This document shows, piece after piece, positions 25,150 to 35,733 of a DNA stretch of 64,000 bases (its first letter is position 1; each line of letters opens with the position of its first letter). The notes under the pieces were generated by a model that saw only the letters and a list, made by a program, of their open reading frames with translations, was not told where the DNA came from and did no database searches. Origin of the DNA: Lepeophtheirus salmonis (lineage: Eukaryota; Arthropoda; Copepoda; Siphonostomatoida; Caligidae); the NCBI RefSeq assembly GCF_016086655.4, contig NC_052143.2, positions 24,257,886 to 24,321,885 of the forward strand, read 5' to 3'. The translations under genes were made by a program, and so were the position numbers.

Positions 25150-25372
25150 AGGGAAATCCGCAGGATTATATATATATTTTTTTTAGGGCGGAAGGAGGGA
25201 TTGGTTTTGGAATTTTTTTAAAAAGAAATCCAAAAAATTAAATTTTTTGGGAAAAAAAATCGATAAATTAATTTAAATTTCATATATTAAATTTTCTAGT
25301 AAAAAAAATCCATTATTTTTTTGGGTGGGGGGGCTACAGCTCCTCCAGCTAACCCCTTGCAGACACCCTTAA
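25150..25372. repeat. Homopolymer-rich interspersed repeat, reversed copy 2
   Basis: Begins AGGGAAATCCGCAGGATTAT and ends near TTGCAGACACCCTTAA. It is the reverse of the 6826 and 7505 copies, which end with GGATTAT-type and GCGGACGCCCC-type blocks. Confidence 0.5.
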
Positions 25373-26549
25373 ATGTATTTCTTCTTTTTACTATGACGCA
25401 CACGCTCAATTATAATCCTAAGAAACAATCAAAAATAACTTTATATACATACACAAACATACATACTTTGCTTTATTAATAAGATTAGTAGTTTATACTA
25501 TTTTCTAGTAATATAAAATGATATATTGAAGATTTCCCTTCTCTCTGCCTCATATCAAATAGTAATGAACTTGTAACTAAAATAAAATGATAAAAGTCTT
25601 TTAAATATATTTAACAGATTTTTATCATCCCATAATAAATGCAAACTCAGCGTTTTTTAAGTTTAAACCGATGTTCGTTAAATATTAAAAATGATATTAT
25701 TAATTTGAATTAGCATTTCCACCGTTTGTTAATTGTTTAATGGAAGAAATGAATCAAAATTCGTTGAAATTGTCTTTTTGATTAGTCGAGTAATATAATA
25801 TTATAAAAATATCAAACTCAGAAACATTTGGGTAAAAATAGAAGCAGTAAAAGCTGGTATTTCTAATATGAAAATAGGCGTTCCCAATGACATAAAAATA
25901 TAAATATGTATAACTCACAGAGACAAATTCAAATCTCATGTTATTTTCAGTACATACGTGTAACATTATATAACAATTCCTGGAAAATAATTTGCTTAAT
26001 GTTTCAAAGCGCAAGTAGATATTCTTATGTAAAATTTCATATAGAATTAGTGACGGGGATTAAAGAAATAATAGTCCATGAAGTTAGTACCAGATTCTCC
26101 AGTAACATATAATGTGCAAATATTCAAAATTCGCAGTTCTTTTTATTAATATCATGTGTTATTTAAATTCAGTAACTGCCCATACATTTTTTATTTTTGT
26201 TGTTGTAGTAGAATACACAGAGAGAGGAAATATTTCATCGTAAATTGTAATAGAAAAACAAATTCCATTCCGATAATTTGTTGTATGTATTTTGTAGCTA
26301 TAAAGTAATCTATAAGTCAATTAAAATCAATTAGGTAATTTGGAAGTTATAATTTTAGATTATGAAAAAATCGATTTTCCAAGGAGTTGCATAACATTAT
26401 GTAACTGACTAATATAATGTGTAAGTGTAAAATAATTATAATAATCATTAACATTGTGGTTAGAAATAAAACTAATTCCCAAATTTATTATTTTTAATTT
26501 TATGAATAAAATAACTTTCTTTTCATTCATAAATATAAAATAAGTAATT

Positions 26550-29500
26550 CTATAGTTCCTTTTTATTCTCTTCAAGAAGTAATTCCCACTTTATTTCTGT
26601 TTTAAATACTTCTCGATTTAACCATTTTTCATAGTTCTGTTTGAATTCTGGCATCAATTCTATTTCTTGACTTAGAACTGATGAAATGCAGTTGTCAACA
26701 GATTCAAAATGGAAATCCTGGAAAAGAAAATATTTGTAGGTATATTAGCACTTCTAACAAGTACTTATTCTTTTAATCATAAAATCTTTACATCTGCGAA
26801 AAAATCCTTTGTCATATTCTTAAAATCCCCGTCATGAGAAGAATTGAGGCATTCATAACGACGACAGTGAAATCGATCGACAGCAGTCCTTAATTCACTT
26901 TCTTCTGCTTGAAAATCCAAAGGATGAGAATCGACATCTGAAATAAAGATTCTAATTGTTGTAAGTGCTGAAAATAAAGAAATGAAAAATCATTAATACC
27001 ATTTCCATATGCCCAATCATCGTTAAGACGATGACGAACTTGAGTATATATGGATGTAAGAATCTTCATGTGTGACTTCCTCCATTGCCGACCAAGATAT
27101 TTGGTTTGCATTTTCAAGAGTTTCAAAGCATACAACTGAAACATGGCATGTCTTACTTTGAGAGTTTTTTGTAATATAGGCGTCGATTTGAAAACAACAA
27201 GCATCTGAAAATATAGATACGATGATTTAAGATGTAATTTAATTAAAATCAATATTGTGGTCTACCATAATACGTGATTGTTTCCACTTGGTTAACTTAT
27301 TCAAAACACGAAGTAAATTGATACAAGAAAACATTATTCTCCAACAATATACAGATGTATCTCCTACTTCAACAGTTTCGGCAGTCAGAACTGGTTGTTC
27401 TCCTATAACACAAGACGGGAAGTCTAGCAACGCAATACTTTGAATGAAAACATACATTATTGAATTAGGCAATGAATAATTATTAGTGGTTAACTGAATT
27501 CCTTACTTATTTTTTGATGAAATATATGAAGACATTTTCTGATTAAAAAATTTCAAGACTAAAGGTATACAATTAGCAAAAACTAGATGCTGTGACATAA
27601 ATTCAAATTGATAAATATGGTTGACCTAAGGATATACATAGAATATCATTAAAATATATAACATAAATATCATTATAATTTTTTTTTTAATTACCTTAAA
27701 ATGTTTTAATAAAAGTAGTAGAATTGCACTAACTGCCTTAACAATTATTTCTTTATGACGATGAACATCAATGCCCAGCTTCATGGATTGAATTGAAGTG
27801 ATTCTGATCAATAAGGAAGTATGTATTAATTAATTTGTATGTAAATAAGAATAAGACGAATTATCCTCAATACAAAATTAAATAAAGAAAAACCTCTCAA
27901 ATCTATTTAAAAGAATACCGATTTTACAAAGTATAATTATATTTAATTTCATCTTCTTAGAAATACAATTATATTCTATGTTATTTATTACCCCTCTAAT
28001 CCCTAACTAGAGAAAATTCTTAAAGACTGGTTGATACACAAGATCCAGTAATTTCAGCTCATATTCTTACTTATCCAAGCTTTACTTTTTCCGTTATCTA
28101 CATTCGTGGAGTGTGGTCGTTCGAATTTTGTAGTAATCATAATTTGATAATGCATTTTTGTACTTGATAGTTTCAGGCCTTTGCATACCGTTTTGGAAAT
28201 TGGACGATCATTAACAGTATTATCATTATTATTATTTTTTTTTTTTTTTTGCTATCGTATGATAATTGTAAATTCTAAAAAAGTGGAGGCCATGACCTTT
28301 ACCGCCTGAGTCTTATTATTACGAGTGTTTTAGCTTTATTATGAAACACAAAACCGACATATGTTCGTTGGCGGTATCAAAACATACTAAATCGCTTAGG
28401 GAAGAAAAAATAGGAGGATAAATGGTGAAGAGTTAACTCTGAACAAGGGAATTCTATGAGGGCGCACATCCTTCTCCTTAAGTGTATACGGGAAGTTCGA
28501 TACCACCTACTTCTTTGGTAAGTTTCTCCACTACTTCCTATTCAATAGAAAGATGGTTCTCCCCACCTTGTCGTCAGGCTATTGAACATGATTAGCCGTT
28601 TCATGGCTATTTTTTTAAACTCGAATATATGTTGTCCAGCTTAGTATTTGCTTTATGCAAAATACTCTCTCAGTTCGAGAGTTTTAAAAATATAAATGTG
28701 TTTTTTTTTTTGTTTGTTTGTTTGTTTTTTTGGGGGGTAATTTCGGGAGTGTATGGAAATTCAATGAAATTATGGGAGGACTTGAGTGAAGTCAACAAAG
28801 CAAATAAAGGACACTTATTAGCTTTTAAGTTGGAGCAGATCATACAAGCTTTTAGTTCTTCCAATCTTCCAAGGATGGGGAGAGGTCCGTCTGTACCCAA
28901 AGAAAAGATCTTCGGCCACTTTAACCTATCAAAAGTACGCCGAGGATTCAGACATGGATATGAGAGAGAATAAATCCTGGAAATGTCCAAGTTTCAGAAA
29001 GAAAAACTTCAAAAAATGATAAGATATGTGTAATTTCTACATCTATAAATGCATCCTTTTTAAGGGTTCTGCCCCTCTCATACACTGAGTACAACTTGTT
29101 GACTTATTATGTTTGATTTTCTTGTGGGGCAAGGCATTCAAGTCATTGGATAGATTCCGACATGGGCTTTTAACCATGTTCAGTTAAACACGATGTAATT
29201 ATGAAATCGGGAATGAGGTACCAAATAAATATCCGTTTAGGTGCTAGTTCGTGATTGATATGAAGCCTTGTTGGATTTCAAAGGGGTGATGATTTTTCCA
29301 TTGTTTTTAAGGCTTTAGGTCTAAGCAGGTTCGCTGACCAAGGGGTTATTAGAGTTGGAAAAAATGGGGTGTCACTAGTGTTGTGTCGGTCCAGTCCAGT
29401 CCTTGGGACCGATCCTTAACTGTCGGTCCTTGGAATTTTCTCATAAATCGATGGTTTATTAAGGCATATAAGATATATGAAATATGTATTAAGATTATTA

Positions 29501-32500
29501 CACATATCTTGCTAAAAATATTATATTTTTCATAATAATACAATATAGTATGAACATTGTATTGTTACTTAGTTACATAATTTATTTTATTATATAACAG
29601 AATAATTAAAAAGAGGAAAAACACCCTTAAGGACCGACAAGTGGGACTGAACTGGACGGTCCTTGGTCCTAAATAAGGGCCGTCACTACACTAGATGTCA
29701 CTCAGAAATTTTTGAATATTTACCCATTAACTTTTTTAGAAATAGATAAAAATTTATTAAGTAAAAATCTTATTAAATTATATATTGACTCCGTCTAGGA
29801 AGTGGTCGGAAAAGTATATTAGAGTTGTTTCGTGCATTTGGGTCTCCTGTGGGATTACAGAACAGTTTGCATTCTAAGTTAAAAACATTAAAAAATGGTA
29901 TTTCACTATTATAAAGAGGAGAAAATGGTCTTTAAACGATTTTCACAAGATTTTGTATCTCCTTGAGCGTTATAAGTTGGCCATATAATTTTCTCCTATG
30001 TTTAACATACAAATACAGTAAGTTGGAACTGCGTGTTTTAACTATAATCCTGTAAGACATATCCCAATTTATGGAGGCTATTCAGGAGCTTAAATGGAGT
30101 TATAACTTGGAAAAAAAAAATCAGTTAAATAATCGATGATAATTTTGAGCATGATTTAAAAAAAAAAAAAAAAAAAATGACATATCAAACATGACAATGA
30201 ATGCAAATGCAAGTAGATAGATATATAAATTCCTTTAAAAATACCACATACGTTTTCCAATTAAAATTGTCAATAACAGCTATGATAAAGTAATTCCTTT
30301 CAAGTAGTTCGTGAGAAATATTTGCAATAGGGATCAAAATCATATAGACAATAAATATTTGAGGACTTACGGTATCTCATCAGGAATTACATCAGTCATA
30401 ATGTTAATTGAATCCGTTTTGGCCTTAGAAGTAGGAGCTGCCGCTAAAAGAATTTTGAGCAAAGATATCATATTCTGGGGAAGTGAAGGAAGCATTGCTT
30501 TGTAAAGAATCTCAGTGGCCGTCAATTCTGGTACAACATCCTTATTTAAAATTGGTCTATTCAATATATTATTTTCACTCTAATGATTTAAAAAAAATTA
30601 TATATAATATCCTCTTTAACTAATTTGATGAAACTAAACAACCTCAATCTGTTTTTCTGAAAGAGAAATGTACATATGTTTCTTTAGGACCTTAACAGCT
30701 TCATGAATAGGATCTGGAAGCCCAGCAAGAGTCGTTCTATCTTCCCTTAAGGAATATCCAACAAATTTTAGTCTAGAATAATCCAAAAATTGGTCTAAAT
30801 CTCCCATTCTAACCTTAGGTGTCCAGGGTAGCGCTCTAATCCCTATTTATTTAAATATAAGAGAAAATGTATCCAATTTTTAAATAACTACCAAAATGTA
30901 TTTACCTGGATTAATTATTGAAGTTTCCGGACTTGTGCTGGCAATACGATCAATGTTATCATCGACAACTTCGGATCCAGATATGTCATTTGAGAACACA
31001 GATCTACAGAAGAAAAAGTTGTTGTTGTTTTTTTTGGTTTTTTAAAGTAGTATTTAAACCTTTTATCATTATCTGATCCTTGCAAGGAATTATCGAACTC
31101 CACATCATCATCATCATCATCAGGGTTCATTCCTAAATCTATATGATGTTGTTTAGGTGCCTTTAGCCTGCGAGCACCTTGACTATAGGAACTAAGCCCA
31201 GCTTTACGAAAATTATTTCCAGGGTCACCAAATTCTGTACATGCAGCTGGTGGAGAGGCAGGACGCATTTGCTTAGATATTGTAACAGTATCTTCAATAA
31301 CCTAACGGATAAAATGTTCAGTGTGAGTATTTGACAGAAGGTAAATGATAATTATTACAGCTTCAAGATTATTTTTCTCGCGAATTTCATCCTTTAACTT
31401 CTTTAAAGTCTCAAATCCGCCTAAAGAAGTTAACAGAACCTTCCAAAGAAGAAGTAACACTTTTTTCATTGGGAAATGGGGTGAAGTTCCTGAGCAGAAT
31501 TTAGTTATCATTGAGAAAAGGCGAATTGCCAAAAGTTCCCCTTTAATAGGAGTGTCTGTTAAAGATAAATAAAAATATATAATACATAACTAGGCTTATA
31601 ACATAATGAACCACTTACTCAACTCATCTTGAAATTCTTTTCTAAAAAACTCATCCGGATGAACTCTAAGAACATGGACCATCGTATATATTACACTAAG
31701 AATAACTCTTAGTTCAATAGAATCATTTATATTCACTGCCAATTTTCTACAAGCATGACTAGCAGTCACTTGATTTCTAAAAGGAATAAACAAATACATG
31801 ATTTGAAGATATTTTATAATATCTTTCATATGATAAGTTACTCAATTTCCATGTCCAAGAGTTCAACAAATGCGGTAAAAATACCACAGTCATAGAGCAA
31901 TACTACATTTTCTTCAATAGACTGAAAGCATTCTGCATCAGACTGACATTCCAACCAACATCCTTGGCACAGATAAAGAAAAGCACGAATAGCTTTCATA
32001 CGTTCATCCGGTTTAGAAACATCAATCATGTTGGCAAGATTCATAATGTAGCGTCGTTTTTCATCCATATTAAGATGTCTAATGGAGAAAGAGTAATTTT
32101 ATATATATCTTTGTACTCAAAAGTCTAATCAATGAATAAGGTGGTTTGTAATTAGTAATTACTCATTCATTTACCCCCAGCTTTTATCTTTGAATCGAAA
32201 ATAGAGCAGTAACTCATTAAAACTTTGTTGATTAAGATTGTATTCAGGATATTCTGTATATGAGTAGAGTTCCGATATTTCATTAGGTAAGCTATCATCA
32301 TCATTATACTCAAAATCAATGTCTGGACTCCCTTCATCCTGCGAACAAAAGGAATTTCTTACAGGTTACATTAATATACCACACAAATGAAATATTACCT
32401 CAGAGTCTTTTCTTTGTCGCTGAACAACTTCCTTGATCTTGGAGAGTCGCGGAGGTCCAGTTGGAATACCCGAAGAGTTTCCCTCCTCTCTTTCCATCAT
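26550..32500 (-). CDS. STRIP1: Striatin-interacting protein STRIP1/2 (FAM40 family)
   Basis: Core scaffold of the STRIPAK phosphatase-kinase complex, acting in Hippo signalling, cytoskeleton and trafficking (family knowledge). Fifteen exons: 32500-32399, 32338-32175, 32078-31842, 31776-31619, 31555-31359, 31301-31060, 31003-30906, 30842-30643, 30579-30371, 27803-27695, 27625-27507, 27437-27266, 27204-27000, 26937-26792, 26717-26550. They sum to 2526 nt, 841 residues; human STRIP1 has 837. Every boundary is GT-AG and every phase agrees. The N1221-type region includes MEIENQVTASHACRK and FCSGTSPHFPMKKVLLLLWK, followed by RPASPPA and an acidic DDDDDD stretch. The DUF3402-type region includes MLPSLPQNMISLLKILLAAA, AKTDSIN, KLGIDVHRHKE, FSCINLLR and RHRLNDDWAYGN. 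Intron 9 is long (2.57 kb) and carries a MITE. ATGATG at 32500 is the start; a 36-nt palindrome abuts it. Invertebrates usually have one STRIP gene, so the vertebrate numeral is nominal. Confidence 0.95.
28629..28990. other. Segment open on both strands inside STRIP1 intron 9
   Basis: A plus-strand frame (28629-28973) and a minus-strand frame (28670-28990) overlap almost fully. Neither resembles a family I know and there are no splice signals linking either to neighbours. Base composition is less AT-rich than its surroundings, which suggests a captured or transposon-derived coding fragment. Confidence 0.35.
29376..29693. mobile_element. hAT-type MITE in STRIP1 intron 9
   Basis: 318 bp. The left end TAGTGTTGTGTCGGTCC is an imperfect inverted repeat of the right end, whose complement reads TAGTGTAGTGACGGCCC. 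The flanks GGTGTCAC (29368-29375) and GATGTCAC (29694-29701) are an 8-bp target duplication with one mismatch. Subterminal regions carry repeated GGACCG/CGGTCC motifs. A right-end fragment of a similar element is at about 45055-45124. No coding capacity. Confidence 0.75.
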
Positions 32501-32731
32501 TAATATTATTTATTTATTAATAAATAAATAATATTATTTTAATTTTTATAATAATTAATATTAAATGTTACTAATATTATTATGATTCTGATGTTGATGT
32601 AGAAAGTGGCGCCCTCTGGCTCACGCTCCAATCTCCAGCTTTTAGCTATTTTCATTTTATAGATTGTACTCTAGCTAGTAGCTCTAGAACTCCATCGCTC
32701 ATTTAATTACATAATTAGTAAGTAAAATATA
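32501..32731. promoter_or_regulatory. Divergent STRIP1/COQ5 promoter region
   Basis: Only 231 bp separate the STRIP1 start codon (minus strand, 32500) from the COQ5 start codon (plus strand, 32732), so both promoters and 5'UTRs must be packed here. Bases 32501-32536 form a perfect 36-nt AT palindrome directly against the STRIP1 ATG, in what would be its 5'UTR. I see no clear TATA box for either gene. Confidence 0.6.
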
Positions 32732-34862
32732 ATGTTTGCAGCAAACCGGAGTCTCATTCCAATCAGGCATTATGTTCCTAGGATATGCTTGCAAAACTTC
32801 TCCCAACAGGACTCTTACTCCAGGGATGAAATGACACATTTTGGCTTCCAAACGATTTCTGAGGTGGATAAAAAAAAATAAAGGTGAAATTTAATCAATT
32901 TATGTCGATCTTTCTTTTAATTTTATAAGTTTATTGCAGTCATTGATATATTCAGCTCTGTTTCAACCAAATATGACCTCATGAATGATCTTATGAGTGC
33001 TGGCACGCATCGAATATGGAAGAATACATTTGTTAATGATCTTAATCCGATGCCAGATTATAAAATATTAGATGTAGCGGGAGGAACAGGTTTAAAACAT
33101 ATATTCCATAAATATTATGTGATCATTTATTTCCTCTGTAACTTATTCTAATTTAGGAGACATTGCTTTTCGTATACTTGAAAAAATTAAAGAGCCCTCT
33201 CCTGATGGACATCTTATAGTCTGTGATATTAATAAATCTATGTTGGATGTAGGTCAGTCTAGAGCCTCAGATGGAGGGTACAACAAAACACAAATCAAAT
33301 TCATTGAAGGAGATGCTCAGTCCCTACAATTTGAAGATAACTCATTTGATGCATATACCATTGCATTCGGTATCCGAAATGTTGTGCGTATTCATGAGGT
33401 AATTTACTTTAAATTGCTATTATTAGTATTAATTTAAATCTATATTTGCAGGACTGTATTTTCAGTTATAAATATTTACCAGCAATAAGTTTTAAAAGTC
33501 CTTTACTTATTGATACTTTTTTCCCCTTGCTTATTGATTACACTTTGCCCACCTCCCAAATACGACCCTGTATTATCTACATACAGATATTAATTGAGTT
33601 GATTGAGTCCTTGCCAAAGAGGTCACTTTTTATACCTATAGTAAAAAAACATTTTATGAATTTGTTCTATCACATTCATACATCCATATTTATTTCAAAA
33701 ACTTTTTATACTTAATTATTACAACTTTTTCTTTAGTTTCACAGCTAAGGTGCAAGTGAGAAATCGTAAATAGGAAACAAACAGTATAAATTAGTGCAAT
33801 GTATAAAAATACAATGAATATTAAGGTCTTTCGTTTGTAAGTTATAAAAGACAGAAATGAGCCATACAATAGAGCACTGAATGAAAGGAAGATCGTCCAG
33901 ATTGTCTGCATAATCAGTTAGATTCGTTGAAAAGATATCAATAAATAAAATATTAACTTCAGGGGTGAAATGTGATCCTCATTGGTAGTTACATCTCGAA
34001 CGTCATTTAAGCTAAGATTATGAAATTTTAATATATTAAAGTGATAGACTAAAATTAAGAAGCTAATTGAAAAAGTAGATTATTATACCATTTGACGGCA
34101 GAACAATTTTCTTTAAAAAAAAATAAAAGGTTCAAAAATGACCCCTTGGTAGTTTCAGTTCATATAGAATTAAAATATGCATCACTTTGAGATACGATTG
34201 GCTCAATGGTCCAACATACGAGTCAGTTCTCATCGAATTTATTCTAGACACAAGCTAACTGGAATAAATTAAACTAGTATCTTAAGGTATTATTTTAAGG
34301 TTCTTTGAGATTTTTGAAAATAAAGAAAGGATTGGGTTACATGTCGCTTATTTCTAGTGTTCTATTTGACTGTCGCAAATGTATATTTTAACAGTTTTAC
34401 TTTACTTATATTTATTTACCTGGCTTAAATAACTGAATACCTTTGAGTTAGTGAAAAAAATCTTATAAACTTTCTTATTGAAGGAGAACACAATTATATT
34501 AATAGCACGGAGTAAATATTCATTTTGATTCAATATTCTCTTTTTTATTTTAAAAGGCGTTGGAGGAAGCATACAGAGTCCTGAAGCCCGGAGGCAGATT
34601 TATGTGCTTGGAATTTGCTCCTATGGAACAACCCATACTGGGTGATATCTATAACTCATATCTATTTAATGTAATTCCTCCTTTAGGTGAGGTCATCACT
34701 GGAGATTGGGATTCATATCAATATTTGATAGAAAGCATTCAGAACTTTCCTCCTCAAGAAGAATTCATGCAAATGATAAAAAATGCGGGGTTTAGATTTG
34801 TGACATATAAAAATTTAAGTTTAGGTATTGTTGCCATTCATTCCGGGTTTAAGATAATATAA
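32732..34862 (+). CDS. COQ5: COQ5, 2-methoxy-6-polyprenyl-1,4-benzoquinol methylase
   Basis: SAM-dependent C-methyltransferase of ubiquinone synthesis in mitochondria (family knowledge). Exons: 32732-32883, 32940-33089, 33157-33398, 34557-34862. The amino end (MFAANRSLIPIRHYVPRICL) is basic and amphipathic, as expected of a mitochondrial presequence. Motifs: HFGFQTISE at the exon 1 end, KYDLMNDLMSAGTHRIWK, the SAM loop DVAGGTGDIAF across exons 2-3, IAFGIRNV, RVLKPGGRFMCLEF, GDWDSYQYL, and GIVAIHSGFK near the end. As written, exon 1 reads into a TAA just after an A9 run at about 32870-32878. With eight As the frame runs to the AAAG/GTGAAA donor and joins exon 2 in phase, giving 282 residues. 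Head-to-head with STRIP1. A polyadenylation-like ATTAAA occurs near 34894. Confidence 0.92.
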
Positions 34863-35394
34863 AAATATAATTATTCAATATTATATAATTCCTTATTAAA
34901 AATATGTGTGGCACCCACTCGTTGAATTATTTTCAAATTTAATTGTAATCCTACTGTCTACTAGTATACATAGACACTACCCTCTTTCCACACTATCATC
35001 CCACGTTAGACAGTGATTAGTACTACGAATTGTAATAGATGCCGTGGACTTGATTTTTCTTTTGTATGCAGCTAGTGAAGAAGATAATAAGGGCGCGAAA
35101 TCCCTTCATATGTAGGAAATGAACGGGTATATTTTTTATTCATAAAATAATTTTTATTATATATTAATAAAAGAAATCGTAGATATATATTTGTCTGAAG
35201 AGAAAGGGGCAAATATTAATGACATAATATTATCTCCCAAATTAGAGTAATTAACAGAAAAATAGTTTATTTAAAATGATTCGCGTTATGAGGAACAGAA
35301 AAAGGTGAACATATACGGTGTAGGGAATTCCATTAAGTAATATAAATGGATAAATCTGACATTTCATTAATAATGATAATTCATTGGAAATTTT
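34863..35394. other. Gap between COQ5 and dynein light chain 3' ends
   Basis: Convergent 3' ends. The sequence is AT-rich and I see no further gene or repeat. Confidence 0.6.
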
Positions 35395-35664
35395 TTATCC
35401 GGATTTAAATAATAGAATAGCAACTTGGCCAAGGTAAAAGTAGATGAAATGCCGCGTCTCGTGAGTGACGTAACTACCAAAATTTCGACCAACGATACAA
35501 TGCCACGTTGGATTGTACTTCTTGTCGAACTCCTTCTTAATGTAAGCTGCTATATCCTTTTCAATGTTGTACTTCTCGAGAGCTTGAGTCGCGCAGTCCA
35601 CAGCGTCCTGCTGTAATTCTTCGGCCATATCCGCATTCTTAATTACTGCTTTTCGGTCAGTCAT
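35395..35664 (-). CDS. ctp: Dynein light chain LC8 (DYNLL type)
   Basis: 89 residues, the exact length of the LC8 family, in a single coding exon from MTDRKAVIKNADM to LLFKSG. It carries the hallmark stretches DAVDCATQALEKYNIEKDIA, NPTWHCIVGRNFG and HETRHFIYFYLGQVA, which form the dimer and peptide-binding groove. LC8 is a homodimeric hub bound to dynein, myosin V and many other partners (family knowledge). A splice acceptor (CATTAG) lies directly before the ATG, and a donor (CTTAAG/GTAACG) lies 69 nt upstream, so a 5'UTR intron at 35665-35733 is likely. The sequence is intact and under obvious constraint. Confidence 0.97.
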   Translation of the reverse strand: MTDRKAVIKNADMAEELQQDAVDCATQALEKYNIEKDIAAYIKKEFDKKYNPTWHCIVGRNFGSYVTHETRHFIYFYLGQVAILLFKSG

Positions 35665-35733
35665 CTAATGAACAAAATAAAAACTACTTATCACCACTTT
35701 TGTTCGTTAAAATGAGTACTTTGATTTCGTTAC

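Larger units (their letters stand above)
20220..26483. other. Intergenic, repeat-bearing
   Basis: No gene recognised. It contains two or more copies of the homopolymer-rich repeat, a hairpin (20559-20620), one copy of an 891-bp dispersed repeat (22470-23360), a degenerate 105-bp tandem array (about 24018-24430) and short stretches resembling non-LTR retrotransposon tails (about 25010-25060 and 25445-25500, each with CAGACAGA- or ACAAACATA-type runs followed by TTTGCTTTATTAATA). A possible AATAAA for STRIP1 on the minus strand lies at 26484-26489. Confidence 0.55.
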
